Source: Reinekea forsetii
Lineage (GTDB): Bacteria; Pseudomonadota; Gammaproteobacteria; Pseudomonadales; Natronospirillaceae
Length of the DNA stretch: 64,000 nucleotides
Reading direction: 5' to 3'
Assembly: GCF_002795845.1 (NCBI RefSeq)
Contig: NZ_CP011797.1
Span: forward strand, 186,001-250,000
Below, piece after piece: positions 20,308 through 28,943 of this stretch (positions are counted from its first letter, which is position 1; each line of letters begins with the position of its first letter). A model generated the notes under the pieces. It was not told the origin of the DNA, searched no databases, and saw only the letters and a program-made list of their open reading frames with translations. The position numbers were made by a program, and so were the translations under genes.

Positions 20308-21693
20308 ATGTTAAACCCCGCTATTGCCCAGACCGTTATCGACCATGCCTTGAGCCTGGGCGCGGACTTTGTCGAGTTGTATGTCGAACGCCAATTGCGG
20401 TCGACCCTCAATACCCTCAGTGACCGCGTCGACTCGGTCCAATCGGGGGTTGAATTTGGCATTGGCCTGCGCATGGTGTTTGGTCACAAGGTTCTGTATG
20501 GCTATACCAATAAGGTCGGCGCCGATGAATTACGGCGCATCGCCTCGGAACTGGCGGCCAAGGACCGGCGCGATCCGGTGACTCACGCGAGCGCCTTTAA
20601 TTTTATTGCCTCAGACGACCAGCACCCGGCCGAGAAAAGGCTGTCTCAAGACGCTCAATTGGACGCCAAGATAGCCTATCTGCTCACGGCCAGCCGCGCC
20701 GCCTTTGCCGGTGGCGCGGCGATTCATCAGACCAAGGGCGCTTGCCTGCAGCGCGAACAGGCGGTGGAAATCTTCAACAGCGAAGGACTGCACGCGCACG
20801 ATACCCGGCACTATGTGCGCACCTCGCTAACCGCTATTGCCAGCGCTGGCAGCGATCAGGCGGTCGGCAGCGATAACTTTGGCGGTCTGCTCGGTTGGGA
20901 AGTGGCCGATCAGCACAACGCCACGGCACTCGGCGCTCAGGCCGCACGCCAAGCCCTGGTCAATCTCTCCGCCCGGCCCTGTCCCAGCGGCACCATGCCG
21001 GTGGTGATGGGCAATGGCTTTGGCGGCGTGATCTTCCATGAAGCCTGCGGCCATCTGTTGGAAACCACCTCGGTGGCCAAGCAGGCCTCGGTGTTTCACG
21101 ATCAGATGGGTCAGCAGATCGCCCATACCAAGGTCAGCGCGGTCGACGATGGCACACTGAAAAACGCCTGGGGCTCGCTCAATATAGACGATGAAGGCAT
21201 GCCGACCCAACGCACCCAGCTGATTCAAGACGGTCGCCTGACCAGCTTTTTGGTCGATCGGCTCGGCAGTGCCAAGACCGGCTATGCCCGAACCGGCTCG
21301 GGTCGGCGTGAATCCTATCGCTATGCGCCGGCATCGCGCATGCGCAATACCTTTATCGAACCGGGACAAGACAGTGTCGAGGCGATGATCGCCTCGATCG
21401 ATCGTGGTATCTATGCCTCCCATATGGGCGGCGGTTCGGTGCAGCCGGGCACCGGTGAGTTTAACTTTTCAGTGCAAGAAGGCTATTACGTGGAAAAGGG
21501 CAAGATCCTCTACCCGATCAAGGGCGCGACCCTGATCTCAACCGGCCCCAAGGTGCTGCGCGAAATTTCCATGGTTGGCGACAACTTCAGTCTGGCCTGC
21601 GGCATGTGCGGCTCGGTCAGTGGTGCCATCCCGACCACGGTCGGTCAACCGGCCCTCAAGGTCGATGCCATCCTAGTCGGAGGGAACGCCTGA
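20308..21693 (+). CDS. tldD: Metalloprotease TldD
   Basis: Subunit of the TldD-TldE (PmbA) zinc protease, which trims unfolded peptides such as microcin B17 precursors and the CcdA antitoxin in E. coli. It has 461 residues. The zinc motif is seen as FHEACGHLLE (HExxxH) near residues 244-249, and the glycine-rich C-terminal region with LACGMCGSVSGAIPTTVGQP is typical. The start is ATG 20308, directly after CCAGGAGAG; the frame is open further upstream but without support. The stop shares bases with the pmbA start (TGATG), so the two subunits are translationally coupled. Confidence 0.95.
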   Translation: MLNPAIAQTVIDHALSLGADFVELYVERQLRSTLNTLSDRVDSVQSGVEFGIGLRMVFGHKVLYGYTNKVGADELRRIASELAAKDRRDPVTHASAFNFIASDDQHPAEKRLSQDAQLDAKIAYLLTASRAAFAGGAAIHQTKGACLQREQAVEIFNSEGLHAHDTRHYVRTSLTAIASAGSDQAVGSDNFGGLLGWEVADQHNATALGAQAARQALVNLSARPCPSGTMPVVMGNGFGGVIFHEACGHLLETTSVAKQASVFHDQMGQQIAHTKVSAVDDGTLKNAWGSLNIDDEGMPTQRTQLIQDGRLTSFLVDRLGSAKTGYARTGSGRRESYRYAPASRMRNTFIEPGQDSVEAMIASIDRGIYASHMGGGSVQPGTGEFNFSVQEGYYVEKGKILYPIKGATLISTGPKVLREISMVGDNFSLACGMCGSVSGAIPTTVGQPALKVDAILVGGNA

Positions 21694-23051
21694 TGACCCA
21701 GCATAGCCAGGACAGCCACAAAACAGCGCAACAACTTGCCGATAAGATCTTTGCCCGGGTACAACAGGCCGGCGCCGAGGCTGATTTGATCATCAACGAG
21801 GGCAGCTCATTGAGCCTGAAAGCCCAGGGTGGCCAGCTCGATGAACAGGTCGTCGCCTCGACCTTTATCGTCGGCCTGCGCGTGGTGCTCGGTGACCAGG
21901 TCGGCGCCGCGTCGAGCGAGGCCAGCGATCCCGACGCGCTCAATTTCATGGTCGATCAGGCTCTGGCCAACGCCCGGCACAGTGCCGCCCGGCCGAGCGA
22001 ACGAATCAGCTCGCAGAGCGGCGCTCTAACGGCCGACGGGGCCGACCTGGACCCCGATGACGATGCCACGGTGGACGAGAAGATCGACTTTATTATCGAT
22101 CTTGAGCGCCAATTGAGCGCGCGGCCGCAGATCCGCAACGTGCCTTACAATGCCTTAGTCGACGCGCGACAGCGCCAACAAATCTTGACGACCAGTGGCC
22201 GCCATGCCGACCAACGCAGCCGCCAGGTGGTCGCCTACGTCTATCCCCTGGCCGAGCAGGGTGAACGCACCGCCATGGCCTCGAGCGTGGCCTATAGCCG
22301 TTTGTTTCGCGACTTAGATGGTACTCGTCTGAGCGATCGCGCCTATGCCGACACCCTGGCTCTGTTAGCCGGCGAAGCGCTTAAAACTGGGCGTTACGAT
22401 GTAATCTTCAGTGCCAATGTGCAGCCCCAACTGTTCGGCGCGTTCAGTCTGATGTGGTCGGCCAAGGCCGCGCAAGACAAGGTCAACCCGCTGCGCGACA
22501 AGCTCGGCACGCAAATAATGGATGCTCGCCTCAATCTAGTTGATGAGCCGCTCAACCGCACTGGCCTAGGTTATCGGCTGTTCGATGACGAGGGCTCGGC
22601 CACGGCCGCGGTGACGCTGGTCAAGCAGGGTGAGCTAATGACCTTGGCGCACAACTCTGCCACCGCGGCGCACTTCGGGGTCGCCAATACCGGTCATGCC
22701 GCCCGTGGGGCCAAATCACCTTTGACGGTCGGCCTGCATCAGCTGCAGCTGCGCGCCGGACCGGACAGTCAGGCGACTTTGCAGCAGGGCGAATATCTCG
22801 AGATCACCCAGCTCGATGGCCTGCATTCGGGCACCAACGCCATATCTGGCGAGTTCAGCTGTGGCGCCTCCGGGTATCTGTGCCACAGCGGCGAACGGCG
22901 CCATGCTGTGCGCGGCGTCACGGTGGCCGGCAACCTCTACCAGATGTTGCAGCAAGTCGTCGCGGTGGGCGATCAGAGCCACTGGAACGACAGTCGCCAC
23001 AGCTGTATGGCAAGCGTGCGCTTTGCCGACCTAGCGATTGCCGGCAGCTAA
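21693..23051 (+). CDS. pmbA: Metalloprotease subunit PmbA (TldE)
   Basis: Partner of TldD in the heterodimeric protease; this subunit lacks the metal site and helps form the substrate tunnel. It has 452 residues, with the PmbA/TldA fold: QAGAEADLIINEGSSLSLKAQGG at the start (first 20 residues of the segment are diagnostic), VYPLAEQGERTAMASSVAYSR in the middle and FSCGASGYLC plus VAGNLYQMLQQV near the end. The start is ATG 21693 with GGAGGG ahead; the longer frame from 21606 overlaps tldD and is not credible. Confidence 0.94.
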   Translation: MTQHSQDSHKTAQQLADKIFARVQQAGAEADLIINEGSSLSLKAQGGQLDEQVVASTFIVGLRVVLGDQVGAASSEASDPDALNFMVDQALANARHSAARPSERISSQSGALTADGADLDPDDDATVDEKIDFIIDLERQLSARPQIRNVPYNALVDARQRQQILTTSGRHADQRSRQVVAYVYPLAEQGERTAMASSVAYSRLFRDLDGTRLSDRAYADTLALLAGEALKTGRYDVIFSANVQPQLFGAFSLMWSAKAAQDKVNPLRDKLGTQIMDARLNLVDEPLNRTGLGYRLFDDEGSATAAVTLVKQGELMTLAHNSATAAHFGVANTGHAARGAKSPLTVGLHQLQLRAGPDSQATLQQGEYLEITQLDGLHSGTNAISGEFSCGASGYLCHSGERRHAVRGVTVAGNLYQMLQQVVAVGDQSHWNDSRHSCMASVRFADLAIAGS

Positions 23052-23067
23052 ATCGGCAGGCGCGTTG

Positions 23068-23102
23068 AGCCGGCTTTTCTGCTAATCTGCCGGCTGTTTC
23101 TT
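23068..23102 (+). terminator. Possible weak terminator after pmbA
   Basis: A 7-bp stem AGCCGGC (23068-23074) and GCCGGCT (23089-23095) with a 14-base loop is followed by a T-rich but interrupted tail (TGTTTCTT). It starts 17 bases after the pmbA stop and ends just before the helicase gene. The interrupted tail makes full termination doubtful. Confidence 0.35.
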
Positions 23103-23119
23103 CAGTCCAAATCATATCT

Positions 23120-25321
23120 GTGCACTATACCAACGAACAACTTAAGGTGATCGCACACGACGCTGGGCACGCGCGCATCATCGCCGTGGCCGGGTCGGGC
23201 AAAACCCAAACCTTGACCGCCTATGTCCAGAATCGCCTGAGTCAGGGCGCTAATCCGCGCCGCCTGCTGGTCTTGATGTACAACAAGGCGGCACAGCTGG
23301 CGTTCGAACAGCGGCTCAAGAATTTGGTCGGCGGACAGGCGATCCCCGATATTCGCACCTTTCACTCGCTCGGCTATCGAATCTGCCAGACCCTGGTGAA
23401 GCAGGGCGACATGCCGGCCTTTCAGAAAAACCTGATGCAGGACAGCGAGCTGGAGCCGATCGTTTGGCGCCTGCTGCGCGAGTTGGCCGATCCGTCGATC
23501 GCCGAGGACCTGCTCACGCGCAAGAAAAAATGGGTTGAACCGGCCCTGGCTTACTTTGAATTGGTTAAGAGTTCCATGGAGTCGCCGGAAATCGTCTTTG
23601 ATGGCACCGGATTGCCCGCTCAGTGTCAATTTTTTGTCACCGCTTTCTATAATTTCGAGCAGTGGCGCATGGACCAGGGCAAGCTGACCTTCGCCGATCT
23701 AATCTATGAGCCGGCGCGCCGCTTTAAGGCCTCGCCTGCGCTGGCTGCGCAGTTTGGCGGTCATATGGCGGAAATTATTGTCGATGAGTTTCAGGATATT
23801 AATCCGGTCCAGCAGTTCTTGCTCAATACCCTGCACGGCGGCCGCGGTCAGGTTATGGTGGTTGGCGATCCGGACCAGACCATCTATGAATTCCGCGGGT
23901 CCAAGCCGAGCCTGCTGACCCATGAATTCGACCGGGTCTTTGGTGCGGTAACCGATTATCGCCTGAGCCATACCTTTCGTTTTAGCGATGCGCTGAGCCT
24001 CTTGGCCAATCAGGTGATTGCCGGCAACTATGCCGATTCGGCCGAGCGGACCCAGTGCATTTCCCATAGCTCGACCGGGCCCACCCGGGTGACCCAGTTG
24101 GCAACCGCCGATAGCGCGGTCGGTGCACTGCAGACGATCCAGGCCTGGGCGGCGAGCCGGCCGCTGTCGGATATTGCGGTGATCAATCGACTCTGGGCCA
24201 ACAGCGCGCGGATTGAGTTGGCACTGCTGGCCCAGGCCATTCCCTACCATATGGATAATCAACAGACCGTGCTGGAGCGCTATGAACTGCGGCCGTTCCG
24301 GGTTCTGCTGCAGATCGCCGCGGGCCAGGTCGCGGGCTGGGATGAGCGCGCGCGCAGCCAAGCCTGGCAAAGCCTGTTGACCCAGCCCTACCTGAAAATC
24401 AAGAAGGCGACTGTGGATCAACTGATTCAGCGCTTGGCCGACACCACCGAGCACTGGGGCCGAAGCCTGCGCAATGCCATTCCGGAGAGTCTGTCGACCT
24501 ATCAGTCGGCCGCCCTATTCGAGCGCGCGCGCTGGATCGAGAAAGCTGAGCGGGCAGAAGGCGCGGCCTTTCCGGTGGTGCATGGCTGGATTCAACAAAC
24601 GGATTATTTGGCGGCGCTCAAGGACAATGCCTTTTCGGCCGCGCAGGTTGAAGACCAGGTGGCGACGGTTAAGGCATTTGCGCAATTTGTGCGCCAGGCG
24701 AAGTGGACGCTGCGCGACGGGGCCGATCAGCTGGCCGAGCTGGTCGAGCGCAAGACGCCGAGCCATGTCGATGCCTTACTGATCACTTCGATTCACAAGG
24801 CCAAGGGCCGAGAGTGGCCCTGTGTGATCATTCCCGAGGTCAATGACCGGTTCTTTCCCTATCAGCCCGAAGGTGAGTTGACCCTGGCGAGCAGTGCAGC
24901 CAGTGAGCGGCGCCTACTTTACGTCGGTCTAACCCGGGCGCAGCAGGAACTGGTCTTGCTGACGCCGGTGCCAGAGTCCGCCGAGCTGGTGTCGGCCCTT
25001 ATGCCCGCGGCCTATGTCGAGGGCCTGGAGGCCTTTGTGGCGCATCTAGCTGAGCCGGTCGGCGAGTTAGCCTTGCCCAGTGGCATGCATCGGGCCAGTG
25101 TCGAACATTATGGCCGGGTCAAGGGTCTCGAGCCGGTAAGCTGGCGGGTACGGGGCAGCCAAGATTTGACCGCGGCCACGGTGGAGCATCCAACTCTCGG
25201 GGTCGGTCGCGTCCTAGAAGATAGTGACGCCAAGTTATCGATTCAGTTTCGCCAAGAAAAGCAGGCGCGCAGCTTTAAGCGCGACATCGTGCTGCCCCTG
25301 CTGACTGTCTTGGCTGACTAG
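23120..25321 (+). CDS. UvrD/Rep-family superfamily 1 DNA helicase (second paralogue)
   Basis: ATP-dependent 3'-5' helicase-like protein of 733 residues, distinct from the uvrD gene at 46837. Motifs: I AVAGSGKTQTL (about 20-30), Ia FHSLGYRI region, II VDEFQDINPVQQ, III VGDPDQTIYEFRGS, IV FRFSDALSLLANQ, V ITSIHKAKGREWP and VI RRLLYVGLTRAQ. The C-terminal segment HPTLGVGRVLEDSDAKLSIQ resembles the UvrD tudor-like tail. The start is GTG 23120, giving an N-terminus only about 20 residues ahead of motif I, as usual. Its specific role is unknown; an ancillary repair or replication-restart role is inference. No LexA box was seen in front. Confidence 0.88.
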   Translation: MHYTNEQLKVIAHDAGHARIIAVAGSGKTQTLTAYVQNRLSQGANPRRLLVLMYNKAAQLAFEQRLKNLVGGQAIPDIRTFHSLGYRICQTLVKQGDMPAFQKNLMQDSELEPIVWRLLRELADPSIAEDLLTRKKKWVEPALAYFELVKSSMESPEIVFDGTGLPAQCQFFVTAFYNFEQWRMDQGKLTFADLIYEPARRFKASPALAAQFGGHMAEIIVDEFQDINPVQQFLLNTLHGGRGQVMVVGDPDQTIYEFRGSKPSLLTHEFDRVFGAVTDYRLSHTFRFSDALSLLANQVIAGNYADSAERTQCISHSSTGPTRVTQLATADSAVGALQTIQAWAASRPLSDIAVINRLWANSARIELALLAQAIPYHMDNQQTVLERYELRPFRVLLQIAAGQVAGWDERARSQAWQSLLTQPYLKIKKATVDQLIQRLADTTEHWGRSLRNAIPESLSTYQSAALFERARWIEKAERAEGAAFPVVHGWIQQTDYLAALKDNAFSAAQVEDQVATVKAFAQFVRQAKWTLRDGADQLAELVERKTPSHVDALLITSIHKAKGREWPCVIIPEVNDRFFPYQPEGELTLASSAASERRLLYVGLTRAQQELVLLTPVPESAELVSALMPAAYVEGLEAFVAHLAEPVGELALPSGMHRASVEHYGRVKGLEPVSWRVRGSQDLTAATVEHPTLGVGRVLEDSDAKLSIQFRQEKQARSFKRDIVLPLLTVLAD

Positions 25322-25393
25322 TGCCGCGCCGGAGCCACTTGGTCGACGAGTTAGCTGAGCAAGGCTGCGTTTATTGGCGGGACAGCGCCAGCC

Positions 25394-25513
25394 CTAGCGC
25401 AACGTCATCATCAATAGAGCAAAAAAAACCAGCATACCCCCACCAAGAATAGCCAAGGCAAGAATTTGACGGCGCGCCATTTGCTGCTTTAAGACAATAT
25501 TTTTATTGAGCAT
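25394..25513 (-). CDS. Putative 39-residue single-span membrane microprotein
   Basis: Short frame on the minus strand: MLNKNIVLKQQMARRQILA is followed by a hydrophobic stretch of about 20 residues ending MMTLR and a TAG stop. The basic N-terminal half (Lys and Arg) followed by a single hydrophobic helix predicts an inner-membrane anchor with the N-terminus inside. AGGA lies about 10 bases before the ATG. It sits alone in the 468-base spacer between the helicase and djlA, about 220 bases downstream of a CRP-like promoter reading in the same direction. I do not recognise a family; support is size, topology and context only. Confidence 0.4.
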   Translation of the reverse strand: MLNKNIVLKQQMARRQILALAILGGGMLVFFALLMMTLR

Positions 25514-25742
25514 CGGATTCGGTCCTGAACGAGGCCTAAAAACTGCCCGTTCCCGCATCTGGCAACACGTAAGTTGCGCATAACAGGTTAGGGAGCAGGT
25601 TGTCGGCGTTGACGGCTAGCAAACAGGATGCAAAGGCCAGAACAGGAAAGACTATCAATATTCTTTATTTTAAATGTCGAATCGATCCCAAAAATAGTAT
25701 GGGCGCACAGGTTCACAGTCTAGCTGTTAAGCAGTTCCACCT

Positions 25743-25785
25743 ATTATGTCGACTGAGTCCTGCCGATTTGTGATCCGATTCACAA
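25743..25785 (-). promoter_or_regulatory. CRP-like site with class II-positioned -10 element, reading leftward
   Basis: TGTGA-TCCGAT-TCACA at 25769-25784 is a perfect TGTGA-N6-TCACA palindrome (symmetry extends one base on each side). On the minus strand a CATAAT -10 element lies at 25748-25743. If transcription starts at about 25736, the palindrome centre is at about -40.5, close to the -41.5 position of class II CRP-activated promoters. The transcript would run through the rest of the spacer to the 39-residue frame. The remainder of this spacer (25514-25742) shows a short GCAAC/GTTGC hairpin and no terminator. Confidence 0.5.
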
Positions 25786-25789
25786 CAAC

Positions 25790-26596
25790 TCAGGCCTTGA
25801 GCAGATCGTATGCCTCCCGGATCTTCTGCGTTTTTTCAGTCGCCAATTTCATCATTTCCTCTGGCAGACCTTTGGACACCAACTTATCGGGATGATGCTG
25901 GCTCATGAGTCGGCGATAGGCCTTTTTGATATCCGCTTGGGAATGCTGCGGGGTGACTTCGAGAATGGCGTAGGCTGCTGCTTTGCTGGCGACCGAGCCG
26001 GTTGCGCGATTGCCGCTGTGCTGCTGGCCGCCGTCGTATTGGCCATCGCCTAAGCCCATGCTGAATTGAACTAGGGCTTCGATCTGGCGAAAAACCGATT
26101 CGTGAAAACCCAACATCTGGCACAGTTTTAACAGTAACTGTTCTTCGGCCGGGTGTAGATCGCCATCGGCATAGGCGGCCTGGACCTGCAGTTCGATAAA
26201 CATGCGCATCAGGTTGGCACGTCGATGACACTCTTGACGAAATTGCAGCATCACCTCTTCGAGAGGAAAGTCGTCCTGCTTGCCCTTGATAAACAGCCGC
26301 ATAGCGGCTTGACGCATCTCAGGGCTTAAATTCATCTTGTCCATCACGGTTTCGGCCAGCGATATCTCATCGGATGAGACCTTGCCATCGGCTTTCGCGA
26401 CGGCGCCCATGACCGAAAAGGTGGCCGTAAAGAAGGCCATCTGCACCCGTTCCTGGTCGCCCGGCGATAGCTTTCCGCCGATAGTACGGGCTGCGGTATC
26501 GATGTTATGGCCCAGTGCCATACCGAACATGGCGCCCAGCGGACCGCCGAGGAAGAATCCAAAGGTACCGCCGACTAATTTGCCCCACCAACTCAT
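25790..26596 (-). CDS. djlA: Membrane-anchored DnaJ-like co-chaperone DjlA
   Basis: Type III membrane protein that recruits DnaK; in E. coli, overproduction affects Rcs signalling and capsule. It has 268 residues: a glycine-rich N-terminal membrane helix (WWGKLVGGTFGFFLGGPLG), a TerB-like helical domain (about 50-170), a short linker rich in Gly and Gln, and a C-terminal J domain (about 205-268) with the essential HPD in HHPDKL. AAGGA precedes the ATG 26596. It is probably monocistronic, with aguB upstream on the same strand 88 bases away. Confidence 0.93.
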   Translation of the reverse strand: MSWWGKLVGGTFGFFLGGPLGAMFGMALGHNIDTAARTIGGKLSPGDQERVQMAFFTATFSVMGAVAKADGKVSSDEISLAETVMDKMNLSPEMRQAAMRLFIKGKQDDFPLEEVMLQFRQECHRRANLMRMFIELQVQAAYADGDLHPAEEQLLLKLCQMLGFHESVFRQIEALVQFSMGLGDGQYDGGQQHSGNRATGSVASKAAAYAILEVTPQHSQADIKKAYRRLMSQHHPDKLVSKGLPEEMMKLATEKTQKIREAYDLLKA

Positions 26597-26684
26597 GGTT
26601 AATCCTTACTTTCAATTATTGTGCATTCAATTCATTTGGCTGGCGGCTTATAGAGCCAGGCTGCTGTGACGATACGCGCCGAAC

Positions 26685-27554
26685 TTAGCAGTCGCCATCT
26701 TTGGTTAGTAAATTACCATATTGAGTTGGTCGGCGATCCCGGAATAGGCCCCATTCCTGCCGCAATCGATCGATCGCATCCAGGTCAAAGGTATGGCACG
26801 CCACGCCCGTCTCGGTCTTAGACAGCTCTTGCACCAGGGCCCCGGTTGGGTCGCTGATAAAGGATGAGCCATAAAAGGTAATGGCGGAGCGCTCGATAGT
26901 TTCTTCACCGACCCGATTGCTGGCCAACACCGGAATGACATTAGCCGCCGCATGACCCTGCTGGGTGCGTTGCCAGTGGCCACTGGAATCGATACTGGCA
27001 TCATAGGGCTCCGAGCCGATGGCGGTGGGGTAGAGCAACAGCTCGGCGCCCATTAGCGCCATAGATCGCGCGGCTTCCGGAAACCATTGGTCCCAGCAAA
27101 TGCCCACACCGATGGCCCCATATCGGGTAGGCCAGACCTTGAAGCCGGTATCGCCGGGCGAAAAATAGAATTTCTCGTTGTATCCGGGCCCATCGGGTAT
27201 ATGGCTTTTGCGATAAATACCTAAGTGACGGCCGTCGGCATCGACCATCAACACCGAATTAAAGGACACCTGATTTGCCCGCTCAAAAAAACTGATCGGC
27301 AAAACAACCTGGAGTTCTTGCGCCAATTGGGTGAAATGGCGAATTGCTGGGTTGTCGGCCAGAGGCGTCGCGAAGGCGCGAAAGGCGTCCGATTGCTGCT
27401 GGCAAAAATAGATCCGCTCGAACAACTCCTGTAACAAAATGACCTGAGCGCCTTGCGCTGCGGCCGCTCGGACCAGTTGATCGGCCTGCTCAATGTTGGC
27501 GTTCACATCCCAGCCACAGGACATTTGTGTTACGGCAACGGTGATGTTTCTCAC
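26685..27554 (-). CDS. aguB: N-carbamoylputrescine amidase (nitrilase superfamily)
   Basis: Cytosolic hydrolase that converts N-carbamoylputrescine to putrescine, CO2 and ammonia in the agmatine route. It has 289 residues, the usual AguB length. The catalytic triad is visible: Glu in LLQELFERIYFCQ, Lys in YRKSHIPDGPGYNEKFYF and Cys in GVGICWDQWFPEAAR. The HIPDGPGYNEKFYFSPGD stretch is specific to carbamoylputrescine amidases within the nitrilase superfamily. I place the start at GTG 27554, where AGGAGT lies 7-8 bases upstream; the longer frame to 27611 has no ribosome site. The usual partner aguA (agmatine deiminase) is not next to it. Confidence 0.88.
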   Translation of the reverse strand: MRNITVAVTQMSCGWDVNANIEQADQLVRAAAAQGAQVILLQELFERIYFCQQQSDAFRAFATPLADNPAIRHFTQLAQELQVVLPISFFERANQVSFNSVLMVDADGRHLGIYRKSHIPDGPGYNEKFYFSPGDTGFKVWPTRYGAIGVGICWDQWFPEAARSMALMGAELLLYPTAIGSEPYDASIDSSGHWQRTQQGHAAANVIPVLASNRVGEETIERSAITFYGSSFISDPTGALVQELSKTETGVACHTFDLDAIDRLRQEWGLFRDRRPTQYGNLLTKDGDC

Positions 27555-27650
27555 GAAAACACTCCTATCAAAGGGGATCGTTAATCGATGTATAACGTCA
27601 AACGGCATCATAGTCGAAATCGTTCCGAAGCTTAAGCCCTGCAGCAGTGG

Positions 27651-27679
27651 TTTCCCCTGACCAACTTAGTCGCTATAAT
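27651..27679 (+). promoter_or_regulatory. Promoter candidate for the cytochrome c gene
   Basis: A perfect TATAAT lies at 27674-27679, with TTTCCC (3 of 6 to the -35 consensus) 17 bases upstream at 27651-27656. The predicted start near 27686 leaves a leader of about 37 bases before ATG 27723. The weak -35 suggests low basal activity or activator help. Confidence 0.5.
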
Positions 27680-27722
27680 CGCTGCACTTAAAATTATTGA
27701 TGCTAATGGACCGGATAAACTC

Positions 27723-28133
27723 ATGAAAAAACTGCTCGTATTAATCGCAACCCTGACCATGGGTTGGGCTGTCGCTGACAGCCAAAGCTATGTAGAACAA
27801 GTGACCGAACGGTTGCTGCCGGCGGGTCATGTTTGCATCGAAGGCGAGCCATGCACCACGGCAGTCGCCGCAGTGACCGCAAGTGCTGGGCCGCAAAGCG
27901 GTGACCAGGTTTACTCCAGTGCCTGTGCTGCCTGCCACACTACGGGTGCCTTAAATGCACCTAAATTGGGTGACGTTGCCGCTTGGGCACCGCGCATTGC
28001 CAAGGGCATGGACACCCTGTACAACAACGCCATCATGGGTATCAATGCGATGCCGGCCAAGGGTGGCAACAGCAGCCTCAGTGATGACGAAGTTAAGGCC
28101 GCCATCGATCATATGGTCGCGCTAGTCCAGTAA
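27723..28133 (+). CDS. Cytochrome c5-like periplasmic monohaem cytochrome
   Basis: Electron carrier of 136 residues. A Sec signal peptide (MKKLLVLIATLTMGWAVA) is followed by a leader region with two cysteines in GHVCIEGEPC, a spacing typical of cytochrome c5 proteins and able to form a disulfide. The haem motif CAACH is at residues 68-72, and the axial methionine is probably in INAMPAKGG. The protein is likely periplasmic, soluble or membrane-associated, passing electrons to a terminal oxidase or reductase; the partner cannot be told. A strong intrinsic terminator follows 20 bases after the stop. Confidence 0.88.
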   Translation: MKKLLVLIATLTMGWAVADSQSYVEQVTERLLPAGHVCIEGEPCTTAVAAVTASAGPQSGDQVYSSACAACHTTGALNAPKLGDVAAWAPRIAKGMDTLYNNAIMGINAMPAKGGNSSLSDDEVKAAIDHMVALVQ

Positions 28134-28153
28134 GGCCTGGGCCCAGGTCGATC

Positions 28154-28180
28154 AAAAGGAGAGCGTTGCTCTCCTTTTTT
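28154..28180 (+). terminator. Intrinsic terminator after the cytochrome c gene
   Basis: An 11-bp perfect stem, AAAAGGAGAGC (28154-28164) and GCTCTCCTTTT (28168-28178), with a GTT loop and a T6 tail. Confidence 0.93.
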
Positions 28181-28321
28181 GTGTCTGCTCGGATGTGAAC
28201 AAGACGCTATCTTGGCCAGTTGCCTTCATATTTCCTGAATGAGTCGGTCAGTTATGCCCGCTATCCTGAATCTTGGGGCCGGTTATTATGGGCAAATAAT
28301 CAGCTCTGAGACAAAACTGAC

Positions 28322-28918
28322 ATGAAAATTCTAGCTATCCAATCCGGCATTTTCGGCGATAATTCCAACTCAACTAAATTGGTCGCGCAGATCGCCACCC
28401 AGATGAAGCAGCTTCATCCGGACGCCGAACTGACGCATCGTGACCTGACTGCTCAACCTCTGCCGTATTTTGATGCCGAGTTGGCTGTGGCCTTATCCAC
28501 TCCGGCGGCGGAACAAAGCGAAGCCCAGGCCGCTTTGGCGAGCCTGTCGAGCCAGCTGGTTGATGAAGTAAAGAATGCCGACATCCTGATCATAGGCGTG
28601 CCGATGTATAACTTCGGAATTCCTGCCCAATTAAAAAGCTGGATCGACCTGATCTGTCGCGCCGGTTTGACCTTTAATTACACGGCCACCGGCCCGGTCG
28701 GTCTGTTAGCCGATCGGCCGGTTTATATAGCAGCCGCTCGCGGTGGCATGCATGAAGGTAAGCCGTCCGATTCGCAAACACCCTTTATAAAGACGGTCCT
28801 GGGCTTTCTCGGCTTGCACGATGTGCGTATTGTCTATGCCGAAGGTCTCGCCATGGGTGACGACGCTAAGACGGAATCATTGCAACGTTTTACCAAAAAT
28901 CTGACCGCACTGGTCTGA
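28322..28918 (+). CDS. azoR: FMN-dependent NADH:quinone reductase / azoreductase AzoR
   Basis: Flavodoxin-fold enzyme of 198 residues that reduces quinones and azo compounds with two electrons from NAD(P)H. The FMN phosphate-binding start is SGIFGDNSNSTKL, MYNFGIPAQLKSWIDL (about residues 95-110) is the AzoR signature, and AARGG (near 140) contacts the flavin. A GST-type hydroquinone reductase follows after 25 bases, so the pair probably handles quinones in sequence: AzoR gives hydroquinone, and YqjG removes glutathione from glutathionyl-hydroquinones. Confidence 0.93.
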   Translation: MKILAIQSGIFGDNSNSTKLVAQIATQMKQLHPDAELTHRDLTAQPLPYFDAELAVALSTPAAEQSEAQAALASLSSQLVDEVKNADILIIGVPMYNFGIPAQLKSWIDLICRAGLTFNYTATGPVGLLADRPVYIAAARGGMHEGKPSDSQTPFIKTVLGFLGLHDVRIVYAEGLAMGDDAKTESLQRFTKNLTALV

Positions 28919-28943
28919 TTTTCATTAAAGAGAGGAACGAAAT

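Noticed and set aside
23699-24454. 251-codon open frame on the minus strand
   Set aside because: It lies wholly opposite the conserved helicase motifs and has no recognisable domain or ribosome site; a shadow of GC-rich coding.
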